In this document: piece after piece, positions 23,961 to 32,853 of the stretch
Position numbering within the stretch: the first letter of the stretch is position 1
Layout: every line of letters begins with the position of its first letter
Assembly (NCBI GenBank): GCA_951813525.2
Contig: CATOTJ020000001.1
Span: 186,001-250,000 of the forward strand
Origin: Thermohalobaculum sp951813525
GTDB lineage: Bacteria > Pseudomonadota > Alphaproteobacteria > Rhodobacterales > Rhodobacteraceae
Direction of reading: 5' to 3'
Length of the DNA stretch: 64,000 bases
The notes under the pieces: model-generated
What the model was told of the DNA's origin: nothing
Databases searched by the model: none
What the model saw: only the letters and a program-made list of their open reading frames with translations
Made by a program: the position numbers and the translations under genes

Positions 23961-26456
23961 ATGATCAGCTTGGAAGATATCGCCAGCGGCAGCGGGCTTT
24001 TTGCCCGCTACGGCCAGCCCGCCGACGGTGTGCGGGACGAGGCAATTGCGCCCGATGGCAGCGTGCGGCCCCAGTGGTCCAGACTGATCGAATGGATGGC
24101 TGCGACCGGTGCAGCCGGTTATCGCGAGGCAGCGCGCGATCTGTCCCGCCTGCGCACGGAAAGCGGGGTCGCCTTCGGCCCGGAAGGAACAATCGGCGAC
24201 GACGATGAAGACACGCTGCCGCTGATGCTGTCGTCCACCGACTGGTCGGTACTGCAGGACGGCATTGTCCAGCGCGCCGAACTGGCCGAAGCTGCAGTGG
24301 CCGATATCTATACCACCGCCCGCACGGTTTCGTCGGGTTTGGTGCCGCCGGGCCTTGTCTATGGCGGTCCGGCATTTGCCGCCCATTGCGCAGGTTGGGA
24401 TCAACCGCCGCGGCAATGGCTGCACGTCTACGAGGCGAATGTGGCCCGCCTGGCAACCGGCGAGTGGGTGATCCTGTCTGAAAGACTGGACACGCCGTTT
24501 GGCGACGGCTGGTTGCTGGCGAACCGGGTGGCGACCGCGCAGGCCCTGGCCGATCCGTTTTCCGATATTGGGGTCCGGCGTCTGGCCAGTCACTTCACGG
24601 CGTTCCAGGCACATCTGGACCAGCTTTTGGGATGGGATGGGCGTCTTGCGCTGCTGACCGGTGGACAAAAGGACAGCCGCTTTTTCAGCCATGCCTATTT
24701 CGCCCGGTATATCGGCGCATCGTTGATTGAACCGGCCGATCTGACGGTCCGGGATGGTGCCGCATATGTGAAAACGCTGGATGGATTGAAGCGGCTCGAC
24801 GTGCTGTTGCGCGGTGTGCCGGATGTCAGCATCGATTCGCTGCACCGGCCTGAACTGGCGGCGTTCGGGGCACCGGCCTTGTCGCTGGCCGTCCGGTCCG
24901 GGTCGCTGAAGATCGCCAACGCCATCGGATCGGCGGTTCTGACCCGCCGTGCATTGGCGCCTTTTGCGCACAGAATGGCCGATCATCTGCTTGGCCAAGA
25001 ACTGGCATTGCATGACGCACCGTGCCTTTGGCTGGGCGGCGAACGGGCCCGCGAACAGGTCATTGCCGAACGGAATAAGTGGCGGATCGAGGGATTGACC
25101 TCGATTGGGGGAGAGGTCGACCTGCCCGATGACGAGGCAGGACTTTCGGCCGTATTGGACCGGGTCGGAGAGCGGTTGTGCGCCGTGCGACTGCCGCCAT
25201 TGTCGACAGCGCCGGTATTCGGGCCGAAAGGGATCACACCGGCCGAATGGACGATGCGTGTCTTTGCCTGCCGCACGCCCGAAGGGTGGTCGGTCGCCCC
25301 CGGCGGGATCGCTGCGCAACTGGACGGTAACCGCGAACCCCAGGCCCTGGGCTTTGGCAAGGATGTCTGGGTGCTGCAGGATCGGGCAAGTGCCACGGCC
25401 CCGCAAATCACGACCCATCTCAGGGCACAGTTCAATTCCGCCCATTTGCGCCGCACGGGGCGCGACCTTCTCAGCCGGGTGGCCGACGAAGTTTTCTGGC
25501 TGGGGCGGAACGCCGAACGGGCCGAGGCCGTGCTCAGATCCCTTGGAACCTGTTTGACCCGGCATCTGGAAGGCAATCAGGTCGATGCAGACCCCAGGGT
25601 TCTCTCGGCGTTGCTGGAGATTCACGCCCCTGCCTCGCCCGGCGTCGAGGCCGCCGACCGATACCGCGATCTGGTGCGCCGCCTGACCCGCGACCGTCAG
25701 GAGGCAGGATCCGTGCCGTCGATCCTGGCCAATCTGCGCAGCGGCGCGCAGAGAGGTCGGTCCGCCATTTCGGCGGAGGGCTGGCGCCATATCGACCGGC
25801 TTGGGTCTGACCGGCGTTGGCGATCGACCCGGTTGGGCAATCATCCGGCCGCGCTGATCCGGCTGATCGAAGACAGTTTGCAGGCGCTTGCCGCCTTCGC
25901 CGGATCGAGCCAGGAAAACCTGACCCGCAACTTTGCGTGGCGCTTCCTGGAACTGGGACGCCGGATCGAACGGGGCATTCAGATTTCCAGCGTTATCGAG
26001 CGGATCGCCAACGCCGACCCGGCCCATGCCGAAACATACCTTCGGGCGTGGCTGACACTTTCGGATTCCAACACCGCTTATCGCTCGCGATACTTGATGT
26101 CGGTCGAAGCGCCGCCGGTGATCGATTTGCTGGTCCTGGACGAAACTAACCCGCGTTCGTTGGCGTTTCAGGTCGCCGAACTGGAACGCGTTCTTTCCGA
26201 TATCCCAAGCGATATTCCTTATCGCCGGCCCGAACACCGGCAAACGCTGGCGCTGCTGACCGAACTTCGTCTTGCCGATCCTGTGCAGCTGGCTGAAACG
26301 GACAAATCGGGCAGGCGCGAGCGTCTTGCGGCGTTGGCGGAGCGGGGCGACTCCATTCTGTCGGAAGTATCGACCCTGATCGCGCGGTCGTTCTTTGCCC
26401 ATTCGGATCTGCCCGAGGCAGTGGTCGCGCAGGGCCGGATGGAGCCCAAGAAATGA
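23961..26456 (+). CDS. circularly permuted ATP-grasp + alpha-E domain protein
   Basis: An 831-residue fusion. The first ~480 residues are a circularly permuted ATP-grasp (Arg/Asp-rich blocks RQWLHVYEANVARLATGEW, VILSERLDTPFGDGWLLANR, and LDGNREPQALGFGKDVWVL). The last ~320 are an alpha-E helical domain beginning near SRVADEVFWLGRNAERAEAV. ATP-grasp enzymes join carboxylates to amines, which fits a peptide or amide-forming step. In other bacteria the two domains are often separate genes. The gene starts 25 bp after the large transglutaminase and overlaps the small one by 4 bp. Confidence 0.87.
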   Translation: MISLEDIASGSGLFARYGQPADGVRDEAIAPDGSVRPQWSRLIEWMAATGAAGYREAARDLSRLRTESGVAFGPEGTIGDDDEDTLPLMLSSTDWSVLQDGIVQRAELAEAAVADIYTTARTVSSGLVPPGLVYGGPAFAAHCAGWDQPPRQWLHVYEANVARLATGEWVILSERLDTPFGDGWLLANRVATAQALADPFSDIGVRRLASHFTAFQAHLDQLLGWDGRLALLTGGQKDSRFFSHAYFARYIGASLIEPADLTVRDGAAYVKTLDGLKRLDVLLRGVPDVSIDSLHRPELAAFGAPALSLAVRSGSLKIANAIGSAVLTRRALAPFAHRMADHLLGQELALHDAPCLWLGGERAREQVIAERNKWRIEGLTSIGGEVDLPDDEAGLSAVLDRVGERLCAVRLPPLSTAPVFGPKGITPAEWTMRVFACRTPEGWSVAPGGIAAQLDGNREPQALGFGKDVWVLQDRASATAPQITTHLRAQFNSAHLRRTGRDLLSRVADEVFWLGRNAERAEAVLRSLGTCLTRHLEGNQVDADPRVLSALLEIHAPASPGVEAADRYRDLVRRLTRDRQEAGSVPSILANLRSGAQRGRSAISAEGWRHIDRLGSDRRWRSTRLGNHPAALIRLIEDSLQALAAFAGSSQENLTRNFAWRFLELGRRIERGIQISSVIERIANADPAHAETYLRAWLTLSDSNTAYRSRYLMSVEAPPVIDLLVLDETNPRSLAFQVAELERVLSDIPSDIPYRRPEHRQTLALLTELRLADPVQLAETDKSGRRERLAALAERGDSILSEVSTLIARSFFAHSDLPEAVVAQGRMEPKK

Positions 26457-27331
26457 GGTTGTCCGTTCGGCATGCCACGACCTATCGGTACGAATACGAC
26501 GCCGTTTTTTCGCAGCATTTACTGCGCCTGACACCGGAACCCGCGGGCGGACAGAAGGTGGCCCAGACCGCCCTGTCGATTACGCCCCAACCGGACAGCC
26601 TGGAGCGTCATCGCGACATGTTCGGAAATTGGGTCCATGTGGCAACGCTGTCGCGGCCCCATGACGGTTTGCAGATCGTCTCTGAAGCGGTTGTCGACCG
26701 TCAGGAGCGCGAGGCGATGATGTTCGATGCGTCTGCACCGTGGGAGGAGGTACGCGATGCCGCCCTTGGCATTTCGACGACACCGCAGCTTGGCTTGGTC
26801 GCGCCGTTTGCCTTTCCGTCGGCAATGACAGCGGCGGATATGGCGATCGAGGCCTATGCCAAACAGGCGATCCCGGCAGACACACCGGTTCTGATCGGCG
26901 CCCAGACACTTTGCAGCCGGATCTATCGCGACTTTGCCTACAAACCCGGTGTGACCGCCGCGGATACCCGGCCCGTCGACAGCTTCGACCGCAAGGAAGG
27001 CGTGTGCCAGGACTTTGCCCATGTCATGCTGGCGGCACTTCGGTCTTTGCGCCTGCCCGCGCGCTATGTTTCGGGGTATTTGCGCACCGTCCCGCCAGAA
27101 GGCCAACCGCGGCTGGAAGGTGCGGATGCAAGCCATGCCTGGGTTTCGGTTTGGGAACCTGCGTTTGGCTGGATCGATTTCGACCCGACGAATGACATCG
27201 TGCCTTCGGTCGATCATGTCTCGCTGGCCCATGGGCGGGATTACCGCGATGTCAGCCCGGTTTCAGGGGTCGTCATCGGCGCCGGTCCGCAGACGTTGAA
27301 AGTCGGTGTTGACGTAATTGTTGCAGAATAG
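26453..27331 (+). CDS. transglutaminase family protein
   Basis: A 292-residue protein with the bacterial transglutaminase-like N-terminal region (LSVRHATTYRYEYDAVFSQH) and a complete triad: DRKEGVCQDFAHVML (Cys185), GADASHAWVSVW (His228) and WIDFDPTND (Asp244). It overlaps the ATP-grasp/alpha-E gene by 4 bp (ATGA). It acts in the cytoplasm and probably hydrolyses or transfers an amide bond on the product of its operon partners. Confidence 0.9.
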   Translation: MRLSVRHATTYRYEYDAVFSQHLLRLTPEPAGGQKVAQTALSITPQPDSLERHRDMFGNWVHVATLSRPHDGLQIVSEAVVDRQEREAMMFDASAPWEEVRDAALGISTTPQLGLVAPFAFPSAMTAADMAIEAYAKQAIPADTPVLIGAQTLCSRIYRDFAYKPGVTAADTRPVDSFDRKEGVCQDFAHVMLAALRSLRLPARYVSGYLRTVPPEGQPRLEGADASHAWVSVWEPAFGWIDFDPTNDIVPSVDHVSLAHGRDYRDVSPVSGVVIGAGPQTLKVGVDVIVAE

Positions 27332-27410
27332 ACAAACATCCACATCACATTTACCAGAAGTTCATCGTGTTTCGCCATAACGGCCGCGTGCAACCAGAAG
27401 GGCGCGTGCG

Positions 27411-27617
27411 ATGAAAGTGACAGAGTATCATTCCCATTTTCAGGTCGAATGTTCGTCTTGCGGCGAGAAATTCTTCGTTGGCCGGGCGGAGATGTCGGAG
27501 GTCGTTGAAAAGCTGTTCGACGGTAAGGTGATTGTCGACTTTTCCCTGACCTGCCGGTGCAAGGCCCCGGCCGGAAAGCATAAGAGCACACGTACCGGCA
27601 GACTTGAAACTGTGTAG
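27411..27617 (+). CDS. small zinc-ribbon-like hypothetical protein
   Basis: 68 residues. Cys-x2-Cys (VECSSCGEKFFVG) and a later Cys-x-Cys (LTCRCKAP) could hold one zinc ion. I do not recognise the family. It lies 80 bp after the transglutaminase operon. Real coding is supported by the ordered Cys pattern and a mixed, protein-like composition, but confidence is limited by length. Confidence 0.55.
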   Translation: MKVTEYHSHFQVECSSCGEKFFVGRAEMSEVVEKLFDGKVIVDFSLTCRCKAPAGKHKSTRTGRLETV

Positions 27618-27873
27618 CGACCGCCAGGCGGCGGCGCATCTGCGCCAGATCATTTTGAGCCCTGCAGCGCCGTCCGAGCGGCGGTGCTGGGGGTTGGTAT
27701 CGCAGCGATAACCCGCGTCAGAGCGCGTCTTTCGACCTGATCGTAAGAGGTCGTTCGCCGGGGATCGCAATGTCTTCGTACTTTGCCACGCACGCTTAGT
27801 TTAGCGGCGCCGGAAAATGCTGTAGGGTTTAGAGTGGCCACAGATTGCCGCCGCTATCCCCGCAGGTTTTCAG

Positions 27874-28767
27874 ATGCCGTTGCCAGAACAAGCGCCCGTA
27901 ACGAAAGGGGCCGCCTGGCTGATCCTGATTGCCATCGGAATCGCGTGGGGCACGACGCAACTGCTTTCAAAAATCGTTGTTGATGCCGGTCATCATCCGA
28001 TTGGGATCGCTTTTACCGCCACCGCCGTGGGCGCGGCCATCCTGACCGCCGCCATGGCGCTGACAGGCGGCCGCTTGCCGCTGGGGCGGCGCGATCTGAT
28101 CTTCTTCGGCATTTGCGGCCTTCTGGGAACGGCAATGCCGAATTCGGTCAGCTATCTCGCCTATCAGGAACTGCAGGTCGGCATCATCTCGATCGTCATG
28201 GCCACGGTCCCGATGGCGACGATGCTGGGTGCCCTCGCGTTGGGACTGGAGCGGCCCGAGATCATCCGTCTTGCCGGAATATCGCTGGGGGCTTGCGCTG
28301 TCCTGATCCTGGTGATCCCGGATGCCAGCCTGCCCAACCCCAGGCAGGCGATTTGGATTGCACTGCCCGTCATCACCAGCCTGTCCTATGCCGCCGAGAA
28401 CATCTATCTGGCCTGGGCGCGCCGTACCGATTTGAATGCCATGCAGGTGCTTTGCGGCCTCTTCTGGGGCGCCTTGATCCTGCTGACCCCGGTGACGCTT
28501 GCCTTGGGCGTCGGGATGCCGGTTGGCCGCTTTGACACAGCCGAATTTGCGATGATCGCCATGACCTTGGCGCATCTCGCGGCCTATGGCGGGTTCGTTT
28601 GGTTGATTGGCAGGGCAGGCCCGGTTTTTGCGGCACAGGTCGGCTATATCGTGACGCTTACCGGTGTCTTTCTTGGCATGATCGTGCTGGGCGAAAGCCA
28701 TTCCGCCTGGGTCTGGCTGGCCCTGGCGACGATGTTGTCCGGCCTGGCGTTGGTGCAGCCAAGATAG
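27874..28767 (+). CDS. EamA/DMT-family transporter
   Basis: A 297-residue membrane protein with ten predicted helices in two EamA repeats, starting LILIAIGIAWGTTQLLSKIV and with the second repeat beginning WIALPVITSLSYAAENIYLAW. It belongs to the drug/metabolite transporter superfamily, with small-metabolite export as the usual role. The substrate cannot be told. It is convergent with ubiG. The 255 bp upstream hold no gene. Confidence 0.85.
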   Translation: MPLPEQAPVTKGAAWLILIAIGIAWGTTQLLSKIVVDAGHHPIGIAFTATAVGAAILTAAMALTGGRLPLGRRDLIFFGICGLLGTAMPNSVSYLAYQELQVGIISIVMATVPMATMLGALALGLERPEIIRLAGISLGACAVLILVIPDASLPNPRQAIWIALPVITSLSYAAENIYLAWARRTDLNAMQVLCGLFWGALILLTPVTLALGVGMPVGRFDTAEFAMIAMTLAHLAAYGGFVWLIGRAGPVFAAQVGYIVTLTGVFLGMIVLGESHSAWVWLALATMLSGLALVQPR

Positions 28768-28792
28768 GCGGGGGCGCAGGAACTAAGGGCCT

Positions 28793-29539
28793 TCAGTCGC
28801 CCCGGATTGCCGCCGTCACATAGTTCACGCTCAGGTCCCGCTCGGACAGGTGCCACGACCAGCCCAGCGGATTGAAGACAAATCCGCGCCGATCCACCGG
28901 CTCTAATCCCGCACGCGACAGCATCGTGAACAACTCGTCCGGCGTGATGAATTTCGACCATTCATGGGTGCCGCGCGGCAACCAGCGCATAACCTGTTCG
29001 GCCCCGACAATTGCGAACAGATAGCTCTTGGGGTTTCGATTGATGGTCGATGTCACCATGATCCCGCCGGGGCGAACCAGGCGGGCGCAGGCGTCCAGAT
29101 ATCCCTGCGGGTCGGCCACATGCTCGACGACTTCCATGTTGAGAACGGCGTCAAAGCTTTCACCTGCCTCGGCCAATGCTTCGGCGGTGGTGTGCCGGTA
29201 ATCGATATCCAGCCCCATCGCTTCGGCATGAACCCGTGCAACCGGTATATTTCGTTCGGCTGCGTCAATACCGATAACGTCCGCACCCAGACGGGTCATC
29301 GGTTCGCACAGCAATCCACCGCCGCAACCGACATCCAGGATGCGCATTCCGGCAAACGGGCGCATCCCCGACGCGTCAATCCCGTGCTGGGCGGCGATCT
29401 GCGAGATGATGTAATCCAGCCGGCAGGGGTTGAGCATATGAAGTGGTTTGAACTTCCCTTTCGGGTCCCACCACTCATCCGCCATAGCCTCGAATTTAGC
29501 GATTTCGGCCGGATCGACAGTGTTCAATGTCTCTGACAT
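28793..29539 (-). CDS. ubiG: ubiquinone biosynthesis O-methyltransferase UbiG
   Basis: A 248-residue SAM-dependent methyltransferase that carries out both O-methylations of ubiquinone synthesis. The N-terminal signature FEAMADEWWDPKGKFKPLHMLNPCRLDYI, here given only in part as WWDPKGKFKPLHMLNP, is specific to UbiG. The SAM site is RILDVGCGGGLLCEPM, and VLNMEVVEHVADP follows. The ATG at 29539 (MSETLNTVD) fits the ribosome site better than the in-frame ATG at 29545. Confidence 0.94.
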   Translation of the reverse strand: MSETLNTVDPAEIAKFEAMADEWWDPKGKFKPLHMLNPCRLDYIISQIAAQHGIDASGMRPFAGMRILDVGCGGGLLCEPMTRLGADVIGIDAAERNIPVARVHAEAMGLDIDYRHTTAEALAEAGESFDAVLNMEVVEHVADPQGYLDACARLVRPGGIMVTSTINRNPKSYLFAIVGAEQVMRWLPRGTHEWSKFITPDELFTMLSRAGLEPVDRRGFVFNPLGWSWHLSERDLSVNYVTAAIRGD

Positions 29540-29608
29540 GATCATATCCAGGCTTCAGGCCCCAATGGGCTTGCAATCGCGACATAGTGCAGTTAGCGGC
29601 ACGGGACC

Positions 29609-30613
29609 ATGCCAACGGCTGAAACATTCACCTCCCGCGGCGAAAGGCCCCGCAGCGCCGGAAAGGCCGCGGCGAGGCTTTATCCGCAGACGGAACCCTA
29701 CCGGCGCACACGATTGAAGGTGTCCGGCGGGCACGAGCTTTATGTCGAAGAATGCGGCAATCCCGATGGCAAACCCGCCGTGGTTCTGCATGGCGGCCCC
29801 GGTGCCGGGTGCAGCCCGTTCATGCGCCGGTTCTTCGACCCCGAGCGATACCGCGTCGTGTTGTTCGATCAGCGCGGCTGCGGAAAATCGATGCCCTCAG
29901 GAAAGCTGGAAGACAATACCACCTGGGATCTGGTCGACGATATCGAACGCATTCGCGACGCGTTGGATATCGAAACCTGGCAAGTCTTTGGCGGGTCGTG
30001 GGGATCGACGCTGGCACTTTTATATGCCCAGGCCCATGCCGACCGCGTGACCGAACTGGTCCTGCGCGGGGTGTTCACGATGACCAAGGGCGAGCTTGAC
30101 TGGTTTTACGGTGGTGGCGCATCGCGGTTCTATCCCGATGCCTGGCAGGCGTTCATCGAACCGATCCCGGTGGACGAACGCAGCGATCTGATCGGCGCCT
30201 ATCATCGCAGGCTGACCGGCGACAGCCACGATGATCAGATCACTTTCGCCCGTCCCTGGGTTAGGTGGGAAAACGCGACCGCGGTTTTGCGCCCGGCGCG
30301 CGGTATCCCGAATGTAAACGGCGCCTATGCCCGTGCATTCGCCCGGATCGAGTCCCATTATTTCATGCACAATGGGTGGCTGCTGCGTGACGACCAGATT
30401 CTGTCCGGCATGTCGAAGATCGCGCATATCCCGGGGGTCATCGTGCAGGGCCGCTATGACATTATCTGCCCGCCGCAGACAGCCCATGAGATTGCAGCCG
30501 ACTGGCCCGAAGCCGAACTTGTGATGATCGACGATGCAGGTCACGCCTTGTCCGAGCCCGGAATCACCGGCGCATTGATCGAGGCGACGGACCGGTTCCG
30601 GACACCTGCCTAA
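29609..30613 (+). CDS. pip: proline iminopeptidase
   Basis: A 334-residue alpha/beta hydrolase that removes N-terminal proline from peptides. Motifs: YPQTEPYRRTRLKVSGGH, VVLHGGPGAGCSPFMRRFFD, FDQRGCGKSMPSG, the nucleophile elbow FGGSWGSTLALLYAQ, the acid in GRYDIICPPQTA, and the His in DAGHALSEPG. These match the proline iminopeptidase family closely. Divergent from ubiG. Confidence 0.92.
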   Translation: MPTAETFTSRGERPRSAGKAAARLYPQTEPYRRTRLKVSGGHELYVEECGNPDGKPAVVLHGGPGAGCSPFMRRFFDPERYRVVLFDQRGCGKSMPSGKLEDNTTWDLVDDIERIRDALDIETWQVFGGSWGSTLALLYAQAHADRVTELVLRGVFTMTKGELDWFYGGGASRFYPDAWQAFIEPIPVDERSDLIGAYHRRLTGDSHDDQITFARPWVRWENATAVLRPARGIPNVNGAYARAFARIESHYFMHNGWLLRDDQILSGMSKIAHIPGVIVQGRYDIICPPQTAHEIAADWPEAELVMIDDAGHALSEPGITGALIEATDRFRTPA

Positions 30614-30652
30614 TCCGGACGTCTGCCCGGCCCGGTTAGGGCGGGTTCAGCT

Positions 30653-31216
30653 CTACTTTGTCTTAAAAAAGCCGCCGGGCAATCTGTATTCCGGCCTAAT
30701 GTCGTGTGTGTCGGCGATCCTGAACGCTTCTTTCAATTCCGCCAGATTGGTAATCCAGCAATCTTCTTCGGGCATCAGACATTTCGGCGTGTCGCCGCTG
30801 CCCCCTTCTAGGAACCCATAAAGTGAGAGGTAGACCGCGTCGGCCTGCGTTGCATTCATCCGGACGTAATAGAACTTTTTGTCTTCGGTGCTGTACGCCT
30901 CGATCGCAAACTGACCGTCACCGACTTCAATGAACTTGATGGCGAACTCGTCGTTTTTGAACGACGCCTTGTACTCATAAGTCCAGCCATCGATTTCGCC
31001 TTTGAACGGCGCGAATGTCACCTGCTCTCCCGGTACGTAGTCGAGCATGTCGGTGTCCCAGATGTCCATTCTCATGGTCGTCGCCTTTGAGAACGGGTGG
31101 ATCGTTCCGGTGCCTGCCGAGATCGGCGTCTTCGAAACGAGGCAAGCCGACAGGCCCAGCACAAGGATCATGGACACCACCGGGCGCAAAAGGCGCGTCA
31201 TCACATTCGAATTCAT
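30653..31216 (-). CDS. hypothetical lipoprotein
   Basis: A 187-residue protein starting at the ATG at 31216, with a lipoprotein signal (PVVSMILVLGLSAC, lipobox LSAC). The mature part is polar with no recognised domain; one short Cys pair (KCLMPEEDCW) is present. The upstream frame to 31279 lacks signal character, so the later start is preferred. It lies downstream of, and on the same strand as, the sdh operon, 110 bp after sdhB. Confidence 0.7.
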   Translation of the reverse strand: MNSNVMTRLLRPVVSMILVLGLSACLVSKTPISAGTGTIHPFSKATTMRMDIWDTDMLDYVPGEQVTFAPFKGEIDGWTYEYKASFKNDEFAIKFIEVGDGQFAIEAYSTEDKKFYYVRMNATQADAVYLSLYGFLEGGSGDTPKCLMPEEDCWITNLAELKEAFRIADTHDIRPEYRLPGGFFKTK

Positions 31217-31325
31217 CGGCGTCTCTCCTGCCAGGGTCCGGACCAATCCTGCCGCATTGTGCCTTGCAGGGACCACCATCGTCCAATTGAAAGCGTTCTG
31301 GTCGAAGCGAATCCGCCGTCCTTTG

Positions 31326-32105
31326 TCAGAGCTGGCGTTCGACCATCATCTTCTTGATCTCGGCAATCGCCTTGGCCGGGTTCAGGCCTTTGGGACAGGT
31401 TTTGGCGCAGTTCATGATCGTATGACAGCGATACAGGCGGAACGGATCTTCCAGAAAATCCAACCGCTCGCCTGTCGCTTCATCCCGGCTGTCGATCAGC
31501 CAGCGATAGGCGTGCAACAGCGCTGCCGGGCCGAGATACCGGTCGCCGTTCCACCAATAGGACGGGCAGGAGGTCGAGCAACACGCACACATCACGCATT
31601 CATAAAGACCATCCAGCTTCTCGCGATCCTCGATCGTCTGCTGCCATTCGGTCCCCGGTTCTGGTGAAGACGTCTCCAGCCACGGCATGATCGAAGCGTG
31701 CTGCGCATAGAAATGTGTCAGGTCGGGCACCAGATCCTTGACCACCGGCAAATGCGGCAGGGGATAGATCTTTACGTCGCCCTTGATCTCGTCGATGCCA
31801 TAGGTGCAGGCGAGTGTGTTGATCCCGTCGATATTCATCGCGCAGGACCCGCAGATGCCTTCGCGGCACGAACGCCGGAACGTCAGTGTCGGGTCAATCT
31901 CGTTCTTGATCTTGATAATCGCGTCCAGAACCATCGGCCCGCAAGTGTCCAGATCAACGAAATACGTATCGACCCGCGGCGTCTCGCCACTGTCGGGGTC
32001 CCAGCGATAGACCTTGAATGCCTTGGTGCGCGTTGCCTTGTCGGGCGCCGGCCATGTTTTACCGACGGTCATGCGCGAGTTTTTCGGCAGTGCAAGTTCA
32101 ACCAT
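31326..32105 (-). CDS. sdhB: succinate dehydrogenase iron-sulfur subunit SdhB
   Basis: A 259-residue subunit of complex II. It carries the [2Fe-2S] ligands (SCREGICGSCAMNIDG and a later Cys in LACTYG), the [4Fe-4S] motif CACCSTSCPSYWW, and the [3Fe-4S] motif CHTIMNCAKTCPKGLNP. It passes electrons from SdhA to ubiquinone at SdhC/D. It is separated from sdhA by two unrelated genes, and its start overlaps the methyltransferase gene by 8 bp. Confidence 0.97.
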   Translation of the reverse strand: MVELALPKNSRMTVGKTWPAPDKATRTKAFKVYRWDPDSGETPRVDTYFVDLDTCGPMVLDAIIKIKNEIDPTLTFRRSCREGICGSCAMNIDGINTLACTYGIDEIKGDVKIYPLPHLPVVKDLVPDLTHFYAQHASIMPWLETSSPEPGTEWQQTIEDREKLDGLYECVMCACCSTSCPSYWWNGDRYLGPAALLHAYRWLIDSRDEATGERLDFLEDPFRLYRCHTIMNCAKTCPKGLNPAKAIAEIKKMMVERQL

Positions 32106-32853
32106 TTTGTCCTCCGTCGGGCTTCAAACCCACAAATACCTTCTCGCCGCGATGCAGTGCATAGCGCGAGGCTTCCGGCTCCAACGCCGTGAATTCCGTA
32201 ACTTTGAACCCGGGCGCTGCGAACCGGTCGCGCACATCGCGGCCATACCAGCGCAGATGATCGGCATCGCCATAGCGCAGTTTGCGCAGCTCTGGCGTGT
32301 CGTTCGCCGCCGCGTCCTCGTAACTTTGATCGAACCCCTCGATCATCGGGACCGTGATCACAGCCTGACCGCCCGGCGCCAATACCCGGTACATCTCGGC
32401 AAAGGCCGCCTGATCATCGACATGTTCCAGCACGTGGTTCGCCATAAAGAGATCGACCGAGGCATCGGGCAGGTCCATCGCCGTCAGATCCAGAACCAGC
32501 TCGAATTTATCGTTGATGTCCGCTGTCTGATACCGGGCGCCACGGGCTTCCATCTCTGCGCGCACCCAATCCTCGGCGGCGAAATGGACGACATGGGCGC
32601 CGGGACGCAGCGCCATCGCGCGGTCCATCCATAATTTCAGCAACCGATGGCGCGGGCGCGAATCGCAGCCCGGGCACCAAATCTCGGGCTTGTGTTTTAC
32701 CGGGCTGAACATTCCCGCATAGCCGCAAATCGGACACTCGCGGGCGGTCTTGCCCCAGGCCAAACCCGTCATATGGGCAATCGCCCGGTCGGCCCGGCGG
32801 TCCATCACATCGGCAATCTCGCTGTCCGGGCGTCTGGCGTGGAGCACGGTCAT
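32098..32853 (-). CDS. class I SAM methyltransferase with N-terminal zinc ribbon, inside the sdh operon
   Basis: A 251-residue protein. A zinc-ribbon-like pair (CPICGYAGMFSP and IWCPGCDSRPRHR) precedes a methyltransferase core with VVHFAAEDWV, LDLTAMDLPDASVDLFMANH and VLEHVDDQAAFAEMYRVLAP. The substrate is unknown. It overlaps the glycosyltransferase gene before it by 4 bp and sdhB after it by 8 bp, so it is expressed with complex II. The pairing with a glycosyltransferase suggests a surface sugar or similar acceptor. Confidence 0.78.
   Translation of the reverse strand: MTVLHARRPDSEIADVMDRRADRAIAHMTGLAWGKTARECPICGYAGMFSPVKHKPEIWCPGCDSRPRHRLLKLWMDRAMALRPGAHVVHFAAEDWVRAEMEARGARYQTADINDKFELVLDLTAMDLPDASVDLFMANHVLEHVDDQAAFAEMYRVLAPGGQAVITVPMIEGFDQSYEDAAANDTPELRKLRYGDADHLRWYGRDVRDRFAAPGFKVTEFTALEPEASRYALHRGEKVFVGLKPDGGQNG

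Noticed and set aside
20648..26534. Very long open frames on the minus strand (about 740 and 880 codons) opposite the transglutaminase operon.
   Set aside because: They are antisense shadows in GC-rich DNA. Their translations are Arg/Gln/Pro/His-rich with no domains, while the plus strand has complete catalytic motifs.
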